A stretch of DNA of 64,000 bases from Dipteris shenzhenensis (taxonomy: Eukaryota > Polypodiophyta > Polypodiopsida > Gleicheniales), in assembly GCA_047967505.1 (NCBI GenBank), contig CM106539.1; one strand, written 5' to 3'. This document shows, one piece after another, positions 1 to 9,523 of the stretch. The notes under the pieces were generated by a model, which saw only the letters and a list, made by a program, of their open reading frames with translations, was not told the DNA's origin and did no database searches. The position numbers were made by a program, and so were the translations under genes. Positions within the stretch are counted from its first letter, which is position 1. Each line of letters starts with the position of its first letter.

Positions 1-1272
1 TCCATTTTTGGGGATAAAATTGGCTCCATTTCACCATGGTTAAGAAAACATAGAGTATGGTCAACCGTGTGAAAAGCCCTCACTCATGGGATAGGCCACA
101 TGTGTACACATACTTGGGAGGGCAATTAATTTCTACTTTTGTTGGCAAGCCAACTAACCTAATTACTTTATAACATCTTTTCCAAGCCCAAATCTATCAT
201 GGTTTCCTTAGTTATTAGGTTCACTGCCACTGATCCATAGTGTATTAAGGCATTTGTAATGGTGTCCTTCAATGCACATCTTTGCTTTGATAGTTCTAGG
301 GTCATCGTCTCTCATAGATTGTCCCAAGACTTACACATAGTGGTCACATGACTTCCTTCCTATCACAAATTCTGAATGAAGGGTTCTATTAAGAAATTCA
401 CTATTCAAATAGCGGTCACACAGTCGCAATATTGAAAAGACACATGTATATTACACTACTATAGACACTAGAATAAAATAGTAAACCTATATTAAAGAGA
501 GAATGATTTAATGATATATTTGTTTTATATTATGAAAGAGTGTTTATATCATGACTTACAAGGTTGGATCTCAAGTTCCTTGACTTGAACCACCCTTGAA
601 ACCCATATTCTTGGATCTACAACATTGGGACTACATGTAGCCTTCCATTACTCCATTTTTTATTTAATCCTCTGATAGATAGTCTCTTTGTCTTTGGGTG
701 ATTGGGCAATTTTGCAAAGTGTGCAAAGCAAAGTGTACTAGAAAGATAGAGTGAATATTTACAAATGCCAAAAGAGAATAAGGACAACTTAGGAGAACCA
801 GCTTGTGGTCAAAATCAAAGAGTGAAAGAGTGAGAGGGTATAGGTGTGGGTGTGGTGGTGTTCATGTGGCCATGTTATGCTTAATTTGCTTGTAGGCATG
901 CATTACTATGGAACATTTCTTACACCTTTTTCCATAGCCTTTTCTCTTATTTTCTCTAAACATTAGCCCCTTTAATTAGCCATGATTAGTTCTTTGATTA
1001 CCATAATTAACAATAAGAATCACCATCATTGAAGGAAACCTAGTGTTAGTTTTGGGCTTAGTTCATGAACACCCAGTGACTGGCTTATCAAATGAGTATT
1101 TTTGTGTCATTTCTACATCGGGTCTACATCTAGGGTAAAGATTAGTTCCCCCCCCCCCCCTCCCACCCCCCTAACTTAAATTTAAGATTAGCCAAAACAT
1201 AAAAGGGCCCCCACCCCTAATGTATAAGCTTATGCATCATCTGCAAAAAAACCCCCCTAGTGTACACTCACG
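1..1272. other. Non-coding flank, no gene seen
   Basis: AT-rich sequence without a convincing reading frame on either strand. A C-homopolymer-like tract lies at 1148-1172, just outside the point where the neighbouring copia element loses homology. No LTR, tRNA or promoter was recognised. Confidence 0.6.
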
Positions 1273-2532
1273 TGATATCGTAAGGTTCCCCTTCTGAATC
1301 CCCCGAGTATGAACTGCAAGTCCCAAATCCTTCATATCAAAGGCCTCATGCAACTTGGCCTTTAATGCATCTAGCTCATAAGTATTCTTGCTAGCCAATA
1401 GCATATCATCCACATATAGTGCCAAGATTATCAGGCTATTGTCCTTAGCCCTTTTAGTGTAGAGGCAGTGATCAATTTCACCCTTCTAAAACCCTGGGAC
1501 CGAATGAAAGCATCAAACTTTTGATACCATTCTCTAGGCGCTTGCTTAAGACCATAGAGACTCTTCTTCAGCTTGTAAACTAAATGCTCTTTGCCCTTTT
1601 CTTCAAAGCCTTCCGACTGCACCATGTAAATTTCCTCATGCAAATCCCCATGCAAGAAAGTTGTCTTGACATCCATCTGCATAAGCTGCATATCCTCTAA
1701 TGCCACTAGTCCAAGCATGCATCTAAGTGTGGTCATCTTCACAACCGGAGAGAATATCTCATCAAAGTCCACACCCTTCTCTTGCTTGAACCCTTTAGCG
1801 ACCAAACGGGCCTTGTACCTAGGCAAATCATCACCTGTGACCTTCATTTTGTAGACCCATTTACATGGCAATGCTTTCTTTCCATGTGGCAAAGAAACCA
1901 AGTCCCAAGTCTTATTCTTCATAAGTGAACTCATCTCTGAATGCATAGCATACTCCCACTTGCGTTGATCCTCACACATCATAGCCTCTGTAGCAAGAAG
2001 GCTCCCTGCAATCAGTAAGCATCACATAGTCTACCCCTGGAACAAACCTATCAGGTGGTGTAGACACTCTAGATGATCTTCTCAAGGGCATTTCAGCTTG
2101 CTGTCCCACCTACATATCAGCCACATTTGGCTCATCGTTTCCACCAATAGATGATCCATCATCTACCCTTGATTCTATACCTGTGGGAGTACTTGGTGGT
2201 ACCATTTCTTGCACATTTGGTGCATGGACAACTTGCTGTCTATCAACATATGCAGGTGGATTCACATCCTGGAAAGTGATTCTCCTCATTTCCACATCCC
2301 TCATGGGTGTCTTATGCATCTTCTTCTCATTGAAGACTACATCATGGCTGTGTATGATCTTCTTTGCTTCTGGATCCCAAAGACGATAGCCCATCTCTCC
2401 ACTTTTACCATAACCTAGAAAGATGCATTTCCTAGATTGAGGACCTAGCTTCTTTCGAAGCTCTTATGGCACATGTGCATATGCCTCACACCCAAATATA
2501 TGTAAATGAGAGTAAGAGGGCTTCTTGCCACT
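1273..2532 (-). pseudogene. pol: Copia-1 integrase tail and partial reverse transcriptase
   Basis: The block 2394-2110 encodes the integrase-RT linker (GYRLWDPEAKKIIHSHDVVFNE) in the same frame as gag. The reading frame shifts between 2110 and 1982; the next block carries RT motifs KWVYKMK, RYKARLVAKGF, MDVKTTFLHGDL and LYGLKQAPREWY. A second frameshift near 1430 leads into ALYVDDMLL, which contains the catalytic YVDD of reverse transcriptase, then DMKDLG. Homology ends near 1273, well before RNase H. Confidence 0.93.
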
Positions 2533-3573
2533 TCATGTCTCTTCAAGAATACCACCATCCAAACTTTTACTAGGTGATCTATTGATCACATGCACTGCAG
2601 TCTTCATTGCCTCAGCCCAAAAACGTCCACCAGAAAGACTTGCATTGGAAAGCATGCATTGCAACCTTTCTTGAATGGTACGGTTCATCTTTTCTGCAAG
2701 TGGATTTTGCTCTAGAGTACGAGGGGGTGTGAGCTCCCTCTTAATCCCATGTGTATCACTGAAATGCTGAAAGTCATGAGAGAGATACTCTCCACCATTG
2801 TCAGTCCATAGGCATTTAAGCGTTCTACCTGAATGATTCTCAACCAAGGCCAGCCATTTCTGAAATACCTGGAACACATCACTCTTCTGAGCTATAGCAT
2901 AATCCCACACTTTCCTAGTTGCATCATCAATGAATGTCACATAGTATTCAGCCCCGCCTAATGACCGTGTAGGCATGGGACCACATATGTCTGAATGCAC
3001 CAAATCAAGCTTTTCAAACTCTTTCTTTCCCCTTCTTTTATGGGCTGATTTAGTCTGCTTCCCATAGAGATAGTGGTCACAAAATTCAAAATCAGAGAAA
3101 CTAAAATGCGGTACATAACCCAAACGGCATAAGAGTTTCATTCCATTCTGGCTCATGTGCCCCAACTTGCAATGCCACAAAGAAGTGCTTGGCTGCTCGG
3201 TTATTGCAACAACATGATCAAATACCCCTGATACATGTAAGGGATACAAAGTCCCACACTTGGCAACCCTGGCCAAAAGCATAGAGCCCTTCTGAATTTT
3301 CCAACTCTGAAAGCCAAAAGTGGTATGAAAACCAGCATCATCTAGCTGACCCATTGAAATAAAACTGTTGGTCAACTTAGGCACATGTCTCACATGTTTC
3401 AAAATAAATGCAGACCCATTTGCAAAAGAAAACTTTATGTCACCTACTCCCACTATGTCACATGCATAGTCATTTCCAAGATGCACACAACCTGTCTTTC
3501 CATTATCATAAGTGGAGAACCATTCCCTATGGGGAGTAACATGGAATGAAGCACTAGAATCCAAAATCCAATC
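2533..3573 (-). pseudogene. pol: Copia-1 protease and integrase
   Basis: This continues in the gag frame. The protease active site reads WILDSSASFHVT, where the normal Asp-Ser/Thr-Gly is Asp-Ser-Ser. The integrase zinc finger keeps the two His (WHCKLGHMS) but the C-x2-C pair is CDHY, so one Cys is lost. The core shows catalytic Asp in LVHSDICGP, Asp in WTDNGGEY and Glu in LAEKMNRTI, so the D,D-35-E triad itself is present. Length and order match copia pol. The frame ends in a stop at 2533, after which sequence resembling the integrase C-terminus continues in the same frame (IFGCEAYAH, FLGYG). Confidence 0.92.
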
Positions 3574-4521
3574 CTAGGAATATGCATCATCTGAAGTGGT
3601 AAGCAACTTTGCAGATAAACTAGACATGAAGAGAACGTCATTGTCACTATCATGTCTGACTGGATTGATCTCCTCGATCTTCACTTTTCCTTTGTCCTCC
3701 CTTGGACTCTCTTCCTTTTGATTTGCATCCCAATTTGCATTCTTTTTCTTATCCTTTTGCTCTCTTTTCAGCTTGTAGCAATCCTTTTTCATATGGCCCT
3801 TCTTGCCATAGTGGTAACACTCAATGTTCTGTGCTTTGGATTTGCTACGAGACTTCCCTCTTTCTTGGGACTTCCCCCTGAACTGTGATCTGCCCCTTTG
3901 CACATTTAAGGCTGCATCCTCCTTGTTGCCATCCATAGACTTCCGTCTAATCTCCTCGGCCAACAAGCTACCCACAACATCATCAAATTTCAGTACTCCA
4001 CCAGGTGCAAAGTTACTGACAACTGTACGGAAGGTATCCCATGAGGATGGCAATGAACATAAGAGAAATATCGCCTTACTCTCCACATCAAAATTCATCT
4101 TCTGAGCCTAAAACTAGCTGAAAGTAATATTGAATTCATTCAAGTGAGAAGCAATGGAGACCCCTTCCTTCATTTGCAGCTCAAACAACCTCTTCATGAG
4201 GTAAACTTTATTAGAGGCAGTTTCCTTTTCATAAGTGGCACACAGTTTCTTCCACAAATCTTCCGTAGTCTGCTCATTTACTACTGTGAAATAAACTAAC
4301 TCTACAAGATGAAGTCTAATAGTAGATTTTGCTAATGCATCCAACTCATTCCAATCATCCTCAGACATATTTGCAGGCTTAGCTTCAATCCCTACCAAGG
4401 GTTTAATCTGCTTCTTTTGAATAAGCACATCCCTTATTTGTTCTTTCCACAAAGAAAAGTTTGTCCCATCAAACTTTTTAATGCTAAAAAACTCCTTTTT
4501 AGACATGGAAGAGGATGCCAT
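3574..4521 (-). pseudogene. gag: Copia-1 gag (UBN2-type capsid, zinc knuckle)
   Basis: Gag forms the virus-like particle that packages element RNA. The start at 4521 (MASSSMSKKEFF) is preferred over the upstream Met because copia gag normally opens shortly before a K-F-D-G-x-N-F motif, present here as KKFDGTNF. A UBN2-like helical region follows (DLWKKLCATYE, EFNITFS). Two in-frame TAG stops at 4114-4116 and 4108-4110 interrupt it. The C-terminal zinc knuckle reads CYHYGKKGHMKKDC: the second cysteine of C-x2-C-x4-H-x4-C is replaced by tyrosine, so RNA binding is probably lost. A third in-frame stop (3574-3576) separates gag from protease. Confidence 0.9.
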
Positions 4522-5946
4522 GATGCAAATGAAGCAAAAATCCCAAATACAAGAGAGAATCACATCAAATACTAGGTGCACCCAAATGTGTATACCACAA
4601 TAGAGTGAAATATCACCAAAACTCATGTCTTAAAGCATCTGACTCATGTGCATATACTATGCATCCATATGAGCAAATATGGCCCAAAAGAAAATGCCAA
4701 CTGCAATGGCAATCCAAAATGCTAATAAGTGCCAAATGACTCAAGCATAAACACCGTCCACTGGTATATGCATTAATAATATCTCATCCAAGAGAGCATA
4801 GCACTATCAGTGCATCACCTGCAATGTGTCAAAGCTATCCCTCAGCAAAAATAGCATCCATGTGCAAAGAGTCCATAAAAATAGCATCCCACAAGGCAAT
4901 TTGGGCCTATCAGCGCATCCAATAAGGATCGCAATGCATCCAAATGGCCTATAAATCATCCACTGCAACCCAATGCACACCACAAATGAGTGGACACTGC
5001 TCAAATTGCAACCAAAGTTATCTGCATAAGGTATGCTCAAGAAATCATAGTCCCACGGTAATGACCACTACTGAAAATAGAACCTGAGATGCCTCAAAAC
5101 ATGGGTGCCATTGCATAATCAGACTCAGCAAGAAAATTTGCAAATATCTCTCTCCTGCCGGAACTCCAAAATCCCAACCGATGAGTGAGAAATGGGAGTC
5201 AACACTTATCCACTGCCATGTGGCATAAATCTAAGGTTTCAAAACCTTAAAATGAAAAATGCATAACAGAGAGACGAAATCGAATACATAGAGATCTATA
5301 ACTCTGAAAATCCTCCATCAAATCGCATAAGAACTAATAGGTAGGGGTTTTTGGGCGTCCGGAACACAATGGGACAGATGGTTTTGGAAACCGTGGTCTC
5401 AATCACTGGGTCCAACACACGGACTAAAAAACGTTTTTGGAAACATAGCTATTTGTAAACTCCACCAGAGTGCGAATGATGAGCAACATAGAAGTTTTAG
5501 GACCTCTTGAGTCCACTAGAACTGACAGATCTGCAAATCGTTACTCCACTTGAGTTCCAACACCCGGGCAGAAAAACGCAGAAACTGACACAGTGAGTCA
5601 GAAATCCAATGAAATGATCCCAAATTCAAGAATGAAGGTGTTTCCAAGCTCCTGAAGTGAAGTGGACACCAAAAGCAAGCAATAGTTACCTCTACAACTC
5701 AATACGGAGTCTCTGTCATCGAACGAAACAGGGGAAAGCTCAAAAAATGACTTTTTCTTTAAAAACCCTTAACATGCTCTCAAAACCACTTTGCAAAGCC
5801 AAAGTGACTTTTCCAAAGGTTCCTCCAAGGTCTCTACACACTCGGATGCAAGTAAAGTCACCCACAAAGCTTCCCATAGAGCTTCTCCTTCCTCCCATAG
5901 AGCTGCTGAGCTTCAAGCATTCACGCACGCTCAGCTAGATCACCCA
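4522..5946 (-). other. Copia-1 untranslated leader
   Basis: About 1.4 kb between the primer-binding site and the gag start, with no reading frame of note. This is long for a copia leader and could hide a small old insertion, but no insertion boundary is visible. Confidence 0.6.
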
Positions 5947-5959
5947 GGCTCTGATACCA
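5947..5959 (-). other. Primer-binding site (initiator Met tRNA type)
   Basis: The minus strand reads TGGTATCAGAGCC, the standard plant copia primer site complementary to the 3' end of initiator-methionine tRNA, where minus-strand DNA synthesis starts. It sits directly inside the LTR edge. Confidence 0.9.
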
Positions 5960-5961
5960 GT

Positions 5962-6287
5962 TGAGAGTGCTCTCAACGGAAGCAAGAACGGAAGAGGGAG
6001 AGAGAGAAACAGAGAGCCACATAAGTTTTAGTGGGTGCAGAACACCCTAATCTTCTTTTTCATTCATTTATATATGTGTTTGAGTATTATACATAACCGG
6101 GGTAAAGGCACAGTGACCTTTAACCCCCACATGGTAGGCTGTCTCGATAGGAGTAGGAACCTGCCCATGATATCAAGCTGCAAGATGACACAATGGGGTT
6201 AGTACAAAGAAACAACCTCCTAATAAACTGCATAAACAATATAATTTGAGATCGATACTTACAAATTGGGCCTCCCATGATTCAACA
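5962..6287 (-). repeat. 5' LTR of Copia-1
   Basis: Read on the minus strand the LTR begins TGTTGAATCATGGG and ends CTCTCA, two bases before the primer-binding site, giving 326 bp with the usual TG...CA ends. The internal end carries a short inverted repeat (TTGAGAG-TG-CTCTCAA at 5961-5976). No second copy exists in the window, so the boundaries rest on the primer-binding site and the terminal dinucleotides only. Confidence 0.75.
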
Positions 6288-7384
6288 CCCCCTAATCCAA
6301 AATGCACGCTTCCATATTGCTCCATTTGGATCCTTCGTGCCTCCACGTGCTACAAACTGGGGTTCGCCTTCACTGCCTTCATTGCTTTCTTCCACTCACG
6401 CTTGTGAGTGGTGTGGGGCTGGCCCCTTGGTGGTTGACCTCCCTCGAGCTTGGCAATCTCAACTAGTGCATGCCTCTTAAGCGAAGATCTTTTATTGCCA
6501 AGTATCATAACAATCTTTGACTTGGCCCATTTATCTCTGTGGATTGAAGATTGGGGGGATTGGGATACCTAGAGCAAACAACAGCGAGGGTCTCATCAGC
6601 TAACTTTTTTGGATGGTCAGCTAACATTTATCTCTAGTTGTTAGCAATTATTATAGAGCGCATGAAGGCCATGATGTCCTTCCCCCATGCATTGATCAAG
6701 ATGCCTCCTGTCTGAGTGATGTCATAGTAAATCATACCATCACCTTCTGGCACGTCTGCATCATCTGAATCATCCCCGTCCCCACCACTACCCCCCTAAA
6801 GTAGGCTGACATGCATCCCCCACCGCTCTCCCTACTACTACACCTACTACCCTGTTGTGTCGAGCTAGTACGCTAACCACTCGTAGCTAGAGAAGCGACT
6901 CTAGATTGCACGGGAGTACGCTGGCCACTCACAGCTGGAGAAGTGACTCTCGATGGCATGGGAGTACACTAGCAGCTCTGCGAGGTAGAAAGACCTCCTG
7001 ACCATAGGGGGAGAGAAGGGGCTCGACTTTGTAGCCGGTTGGTCTATCTCAACTTTGTTGGGGTAATCTCAGTAGGTGTGGGATTGGGATGGTTTAGAGT
7101 ATGTACTGCCAACTCCTAGGGGGTGTTTGTAGTACCCAGTCATGTATGTGTATAACTCCACAGGAGTGGGAGGGTGCCCCAAAATGTTATATAACTCCCG
7201 AAAGATGGCATCTCAAATATCAGGTGAGGCTGAAGAGCTACGTGCCCACATGATGAACTGAAGAAAAGAAAAGAAGAAAATTACCATCGAGCATGCCCTT
7301 GTCATGAGATGCAAAAGAAGAAATAGAGTGACAGCTTGACATTGAGCAAGCATTTACAGACTCCTGCATTCTTTGAAATAGTGT
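6288..7384 (-). pseudogene. Decayed ORF, unidentified, minus strand
   Basis: I do not recognise a family. On the minus strand, 6799-6641 reads as one open frame: a Gly/Asp-rich acidic stretch (GGDGDDSDDADVPEGDG) followed by MIYYDITQTGGILINAWGKD and ending IIIANN at a stop. Further upstream a Ser/Thr-rich 16-residue unit is repeated. The layout, a disordered acidic linker beside a short ordered segment, resembles the tail of a transposon-encoded protein, but no catalytic motif is visible. The rest of the interval holds only short frames. Confidence 0.3.
6867..6962. repeat. 48-bp tandem repeat, two copies
   Basis: Copy 1 (6867-6914) and copy 2 (6915-6962) are adjacent and similar, both starting AGTACGCT and ending near GGG. 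A partial third copy starts at 6963. The unit equals 16 codons; on the minus strand copy 2 encodes PMPSRVTSPAVSGQRT, while copy 1 has a stop. Confidence 0.8.
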
Positions 7385-8300
7385 GACAGAAGTTTGTATC
7401 TGCTTGCTCAATGTGAGGCTATTGAAGCTTCACACGAGAAAAGAGAGGAGATAAGAAGAGGAAAATTACCACAAAAAGAGAAGGAAAGAGAGGATAAAAG
7501 AAAGAAGGAAAAAGAGAGAAAAGGTGAGGATAAAAGAGAGAAGGAAAGAGAGGGGAAAAGAGAGGAGGGAAAGAGAGAAAAAGAGAGAAGAGATGAGAAA
7601 AGAGATGAAAAGACAAGGAAAGAGAGGAGAAAAGAGAGGAAAATAGAGGAAAAGAGAGGAGAAAAAAGAGAGAAAAAGAGAGGAGATAAGAGAGGAAAAT
7701 TACCACAAAAAGAGAAGGAAAGAGAGGATAAAAGAGAGAAGGAAAAAGAGAGAAAAGATGAGGATAAAAGAGAGAAAAAGAGAGAAGGAAAGAGAGGAGA
7801 AAAGAGAGGAGGGAAAGAGAGAAAAAGAGAGAAGGAAAAAGATGGAAAAAGAGATGAAAAGAGAAGAAAAGAGATGAGAAAAGAGAGGAAAAGAGAGGAA
7901 AAGAGAGAGAAAAAGAGAGGAGATAAGAGAGGAAAATTACCACGAAAAGAGAAGAAAAGAGAGGATAAAAGAGAGAAGGAAAAAGATAGAAAAGGTGAGG
8001 ATAAAAGAGAGAAAAAGAGAGAAGGAAAGAGAGGAGAAAAGAGAGGAGGGAAAGAGAGAAAAAGATAGAAGGAAAGAGATGAGAAAAGAGACGAAAAGAG
8101 AAGAAAAGAGAGGAGATAAGAGAGAAAAAGAGAGACGAAAAGAGAAGGAAAGAGAGGAAAATAGAGAGAAGGAAAGAGATGATAAAAGAGACGAAAAGAG
8201 AGGAAAAGAGAGGAGAAAAAAGAAAGGAGATAAGAGAGAAAAAGAGAGGAGAAAAGAGAAGGAAAGAGAGGAGGAAGGAGAGAAAAAGAGAACACAATCC
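7385..8300 (+). repeat. Long all-purine block with ~235-bp higher-order repeat
   Basis: Roughly 0.9 kb in which the plus strand is nearly pure A/G (AAAGAGAGGAGA-type words), apart from a few short pyrimidine interruptions. One of these, GAAAATTACCAC, recurs at 7461, 7695 and 7932, spacings of 234 and 237 bp, showing a higher-order tandem unit made from shorter purine words. Long frames exist on both strands (for example 7394-8068 plus), but they translate to Lys/Glu/Arg or Ser/Leu/Phe monotony and are products of the repeat, not genes. Confidence 0.92.
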
Positions 8301-8311
8301 CTTATTTCCTC

Positions 8312-8455
8312 ATGAATGCAATCCCTTTCTTCAATCATGCTTTCCCTTTCCATCGTTCATGCAATCCCTTCTTCAATAATGCAATCCCTTTCCATCATTC
8401 ATGCAATTCCTTTCTTCATTCATGCAATCACTTATTTCCATCATTCAATATGTAA
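8312..8455. repeat. Short minisatellite (ATGCAATCCCTTTC...)
   Basis: About six degenerate copies of a 20-25 bp unit beginning ATGCAATCCCTT, alternating between CTTCAAT and CCATCATT endings. It directly follows the purine block. Confidence 0.8.
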
Positions 8456-8463
8456 TTTTTTTC

Positions 8464-8528
8464 TTGGAAGTGGAAGTGGAAGGGGAAGGGGAAGGTAAAG
8501 AGAAGGGAAAGAAAGGGGAAAGGGAAGA
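8464..8528 (+). repeat. GGAAGT/GGAAGGG purine tract
   Basis: A second, shorter purine-only tract (GGAAGTGGAAGTGGAAGGGG...), separated from the large block by the minisatellite. Confidence 0.8.
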
Positions 8529-8544
8529 ATGCATAAGACTGTTG

Positions 8545-8665
8545 AAGCGCATCCATAGACGCATCTAATAGCATGTCTATAGGCACGGCTGTTTGTTTTT
8601 CCAAAAGACAGACATGTCTGTAGACGCACTATTAGGTGCATCTATAGACGTGCTCCAACAGATGC
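8545..8665. repeat. CACTA left subterminal repeats with hairpin
   Basis: Contains CATAGACGCATCTAATAG and, about 80 bp on, CTATTAGGTGCATCTATAGACG, which pair as an imperfect inverted repeat. Subterminal repeats are binding sites for the CACTA DNA-binding protein. Confidence 0.65.
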
Positions 8666-9089
8666 CTTTTTCTAAAAAATTGAAAAGGACATGCACTCAA
8701 TCCCAAAAAGAACAACACTAATACAAAAAACATCCGTTCCCTGCATACAACAAAGGACAAATCCAAAGAGAGCAACTTCCAAAGAAGATCAACTGTCAAG
8801 AGACTTACCTTGGATAGAGGTATGGAAGCTTCTTGTCCTTCTTCAAAGCTGCTTCTCTTCCTTGTTCACCCTCTGCTTCTCTTTCTTCTTTTTCTTGTTC
8901 ACCCTCTTCTCTTGTGTACTTGGGGATGATTGTGTAAGCCTAAAGATGAGTGTGGGTGCTTGGAGATAAGTATGGATGCCTGGAGCTATGTCTGTTAATA
9001 GGAAAGCAAGACACGCGATGCTAAAAGTATGTGAAGAAAAGCAAGCGCGCTAAAAGTAGGTTCGAAAATCAGCTCACAGTTTGTGCGTG

Positions 9090-9195
9090 TATCTGCGTGT
9101 CTAAAAGTGCATCTATCTACATGTCTATCAATGCATCTAAAGTATGTTTTAGATGCACCTATAGACGTGCTCCTCAACACGGATGTGGTGTTAGA
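9090..9195. repeat. CACTA left subterminal repeats, second cluster
   Basis: Further copies: GTGCATCTATCTACATGTCTATC, AATGCATCTAAAG and GATGCACCTATAGACGTGCTCC. The last is nearly identical to 8639-8656. Confidence 0.6.
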
Positions 9196-9523
9196 TGCTC
9201 CATAGAGTTTTGATATTTACAACTCATGCAAGAACAAATTTTTTGGGTTATTTATACATAGGATGTCTTCATCTTCAACAAGTAGCTCCAGTGAGGATGA
9301 ATCCCTCCATATCCACCATCGTGAAATGTGATTGGAGCAAAAAATCAAATGTTTGTGTGATTGATGTGAAGGAAACATGTATCGTGCATGCAGAATTACA
9401 CTCAATCACATCTCAAAGTATGGAGAATGGGATGCGACCGTAAACATGTTAAGTGTTAAAGAGTTAAGGTTGATTGAGATACCTATGGGTGTTCATGTGA
9501 ATGAGTTATGATCCCATTTTAAT

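Larger units (their letters stand above)
1273..6287 (-). mobile_element. Copia-1: 3'-truncated Ty1/copia retrotransposon
   Basis: An LTR retrotransposon read on the minus strand. In element order it holds a 5' LTR (6287-5962), a primer-binding site matching the initiator-methionine tRNA (5959-5947), a long leader, gag, protease, integrase and the first part of reverse transcriptase. Integrase before RT is the diagnostic copia gene order. Gag, protease and integrase lie in one reading frame (4521 down to 2110) interrupted only by stop codons, so decay there is mainly by point mutation; two frameshifts break the RT. Sequence after the YVDD block ends near 1273, so RNase H, the polypurine tract and the 3' LTR are missing and the element cannot move. 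Confidence 0.93.

Noticed and set aside
7394-8353. Several 100-295-codon open frames on both strands
   Set aside because: All lie in the polypurine repeat and translate to Lys/Glu/Arg or Ser/Leu/Phe monotony; openness follows from lack of stop-forming bases.
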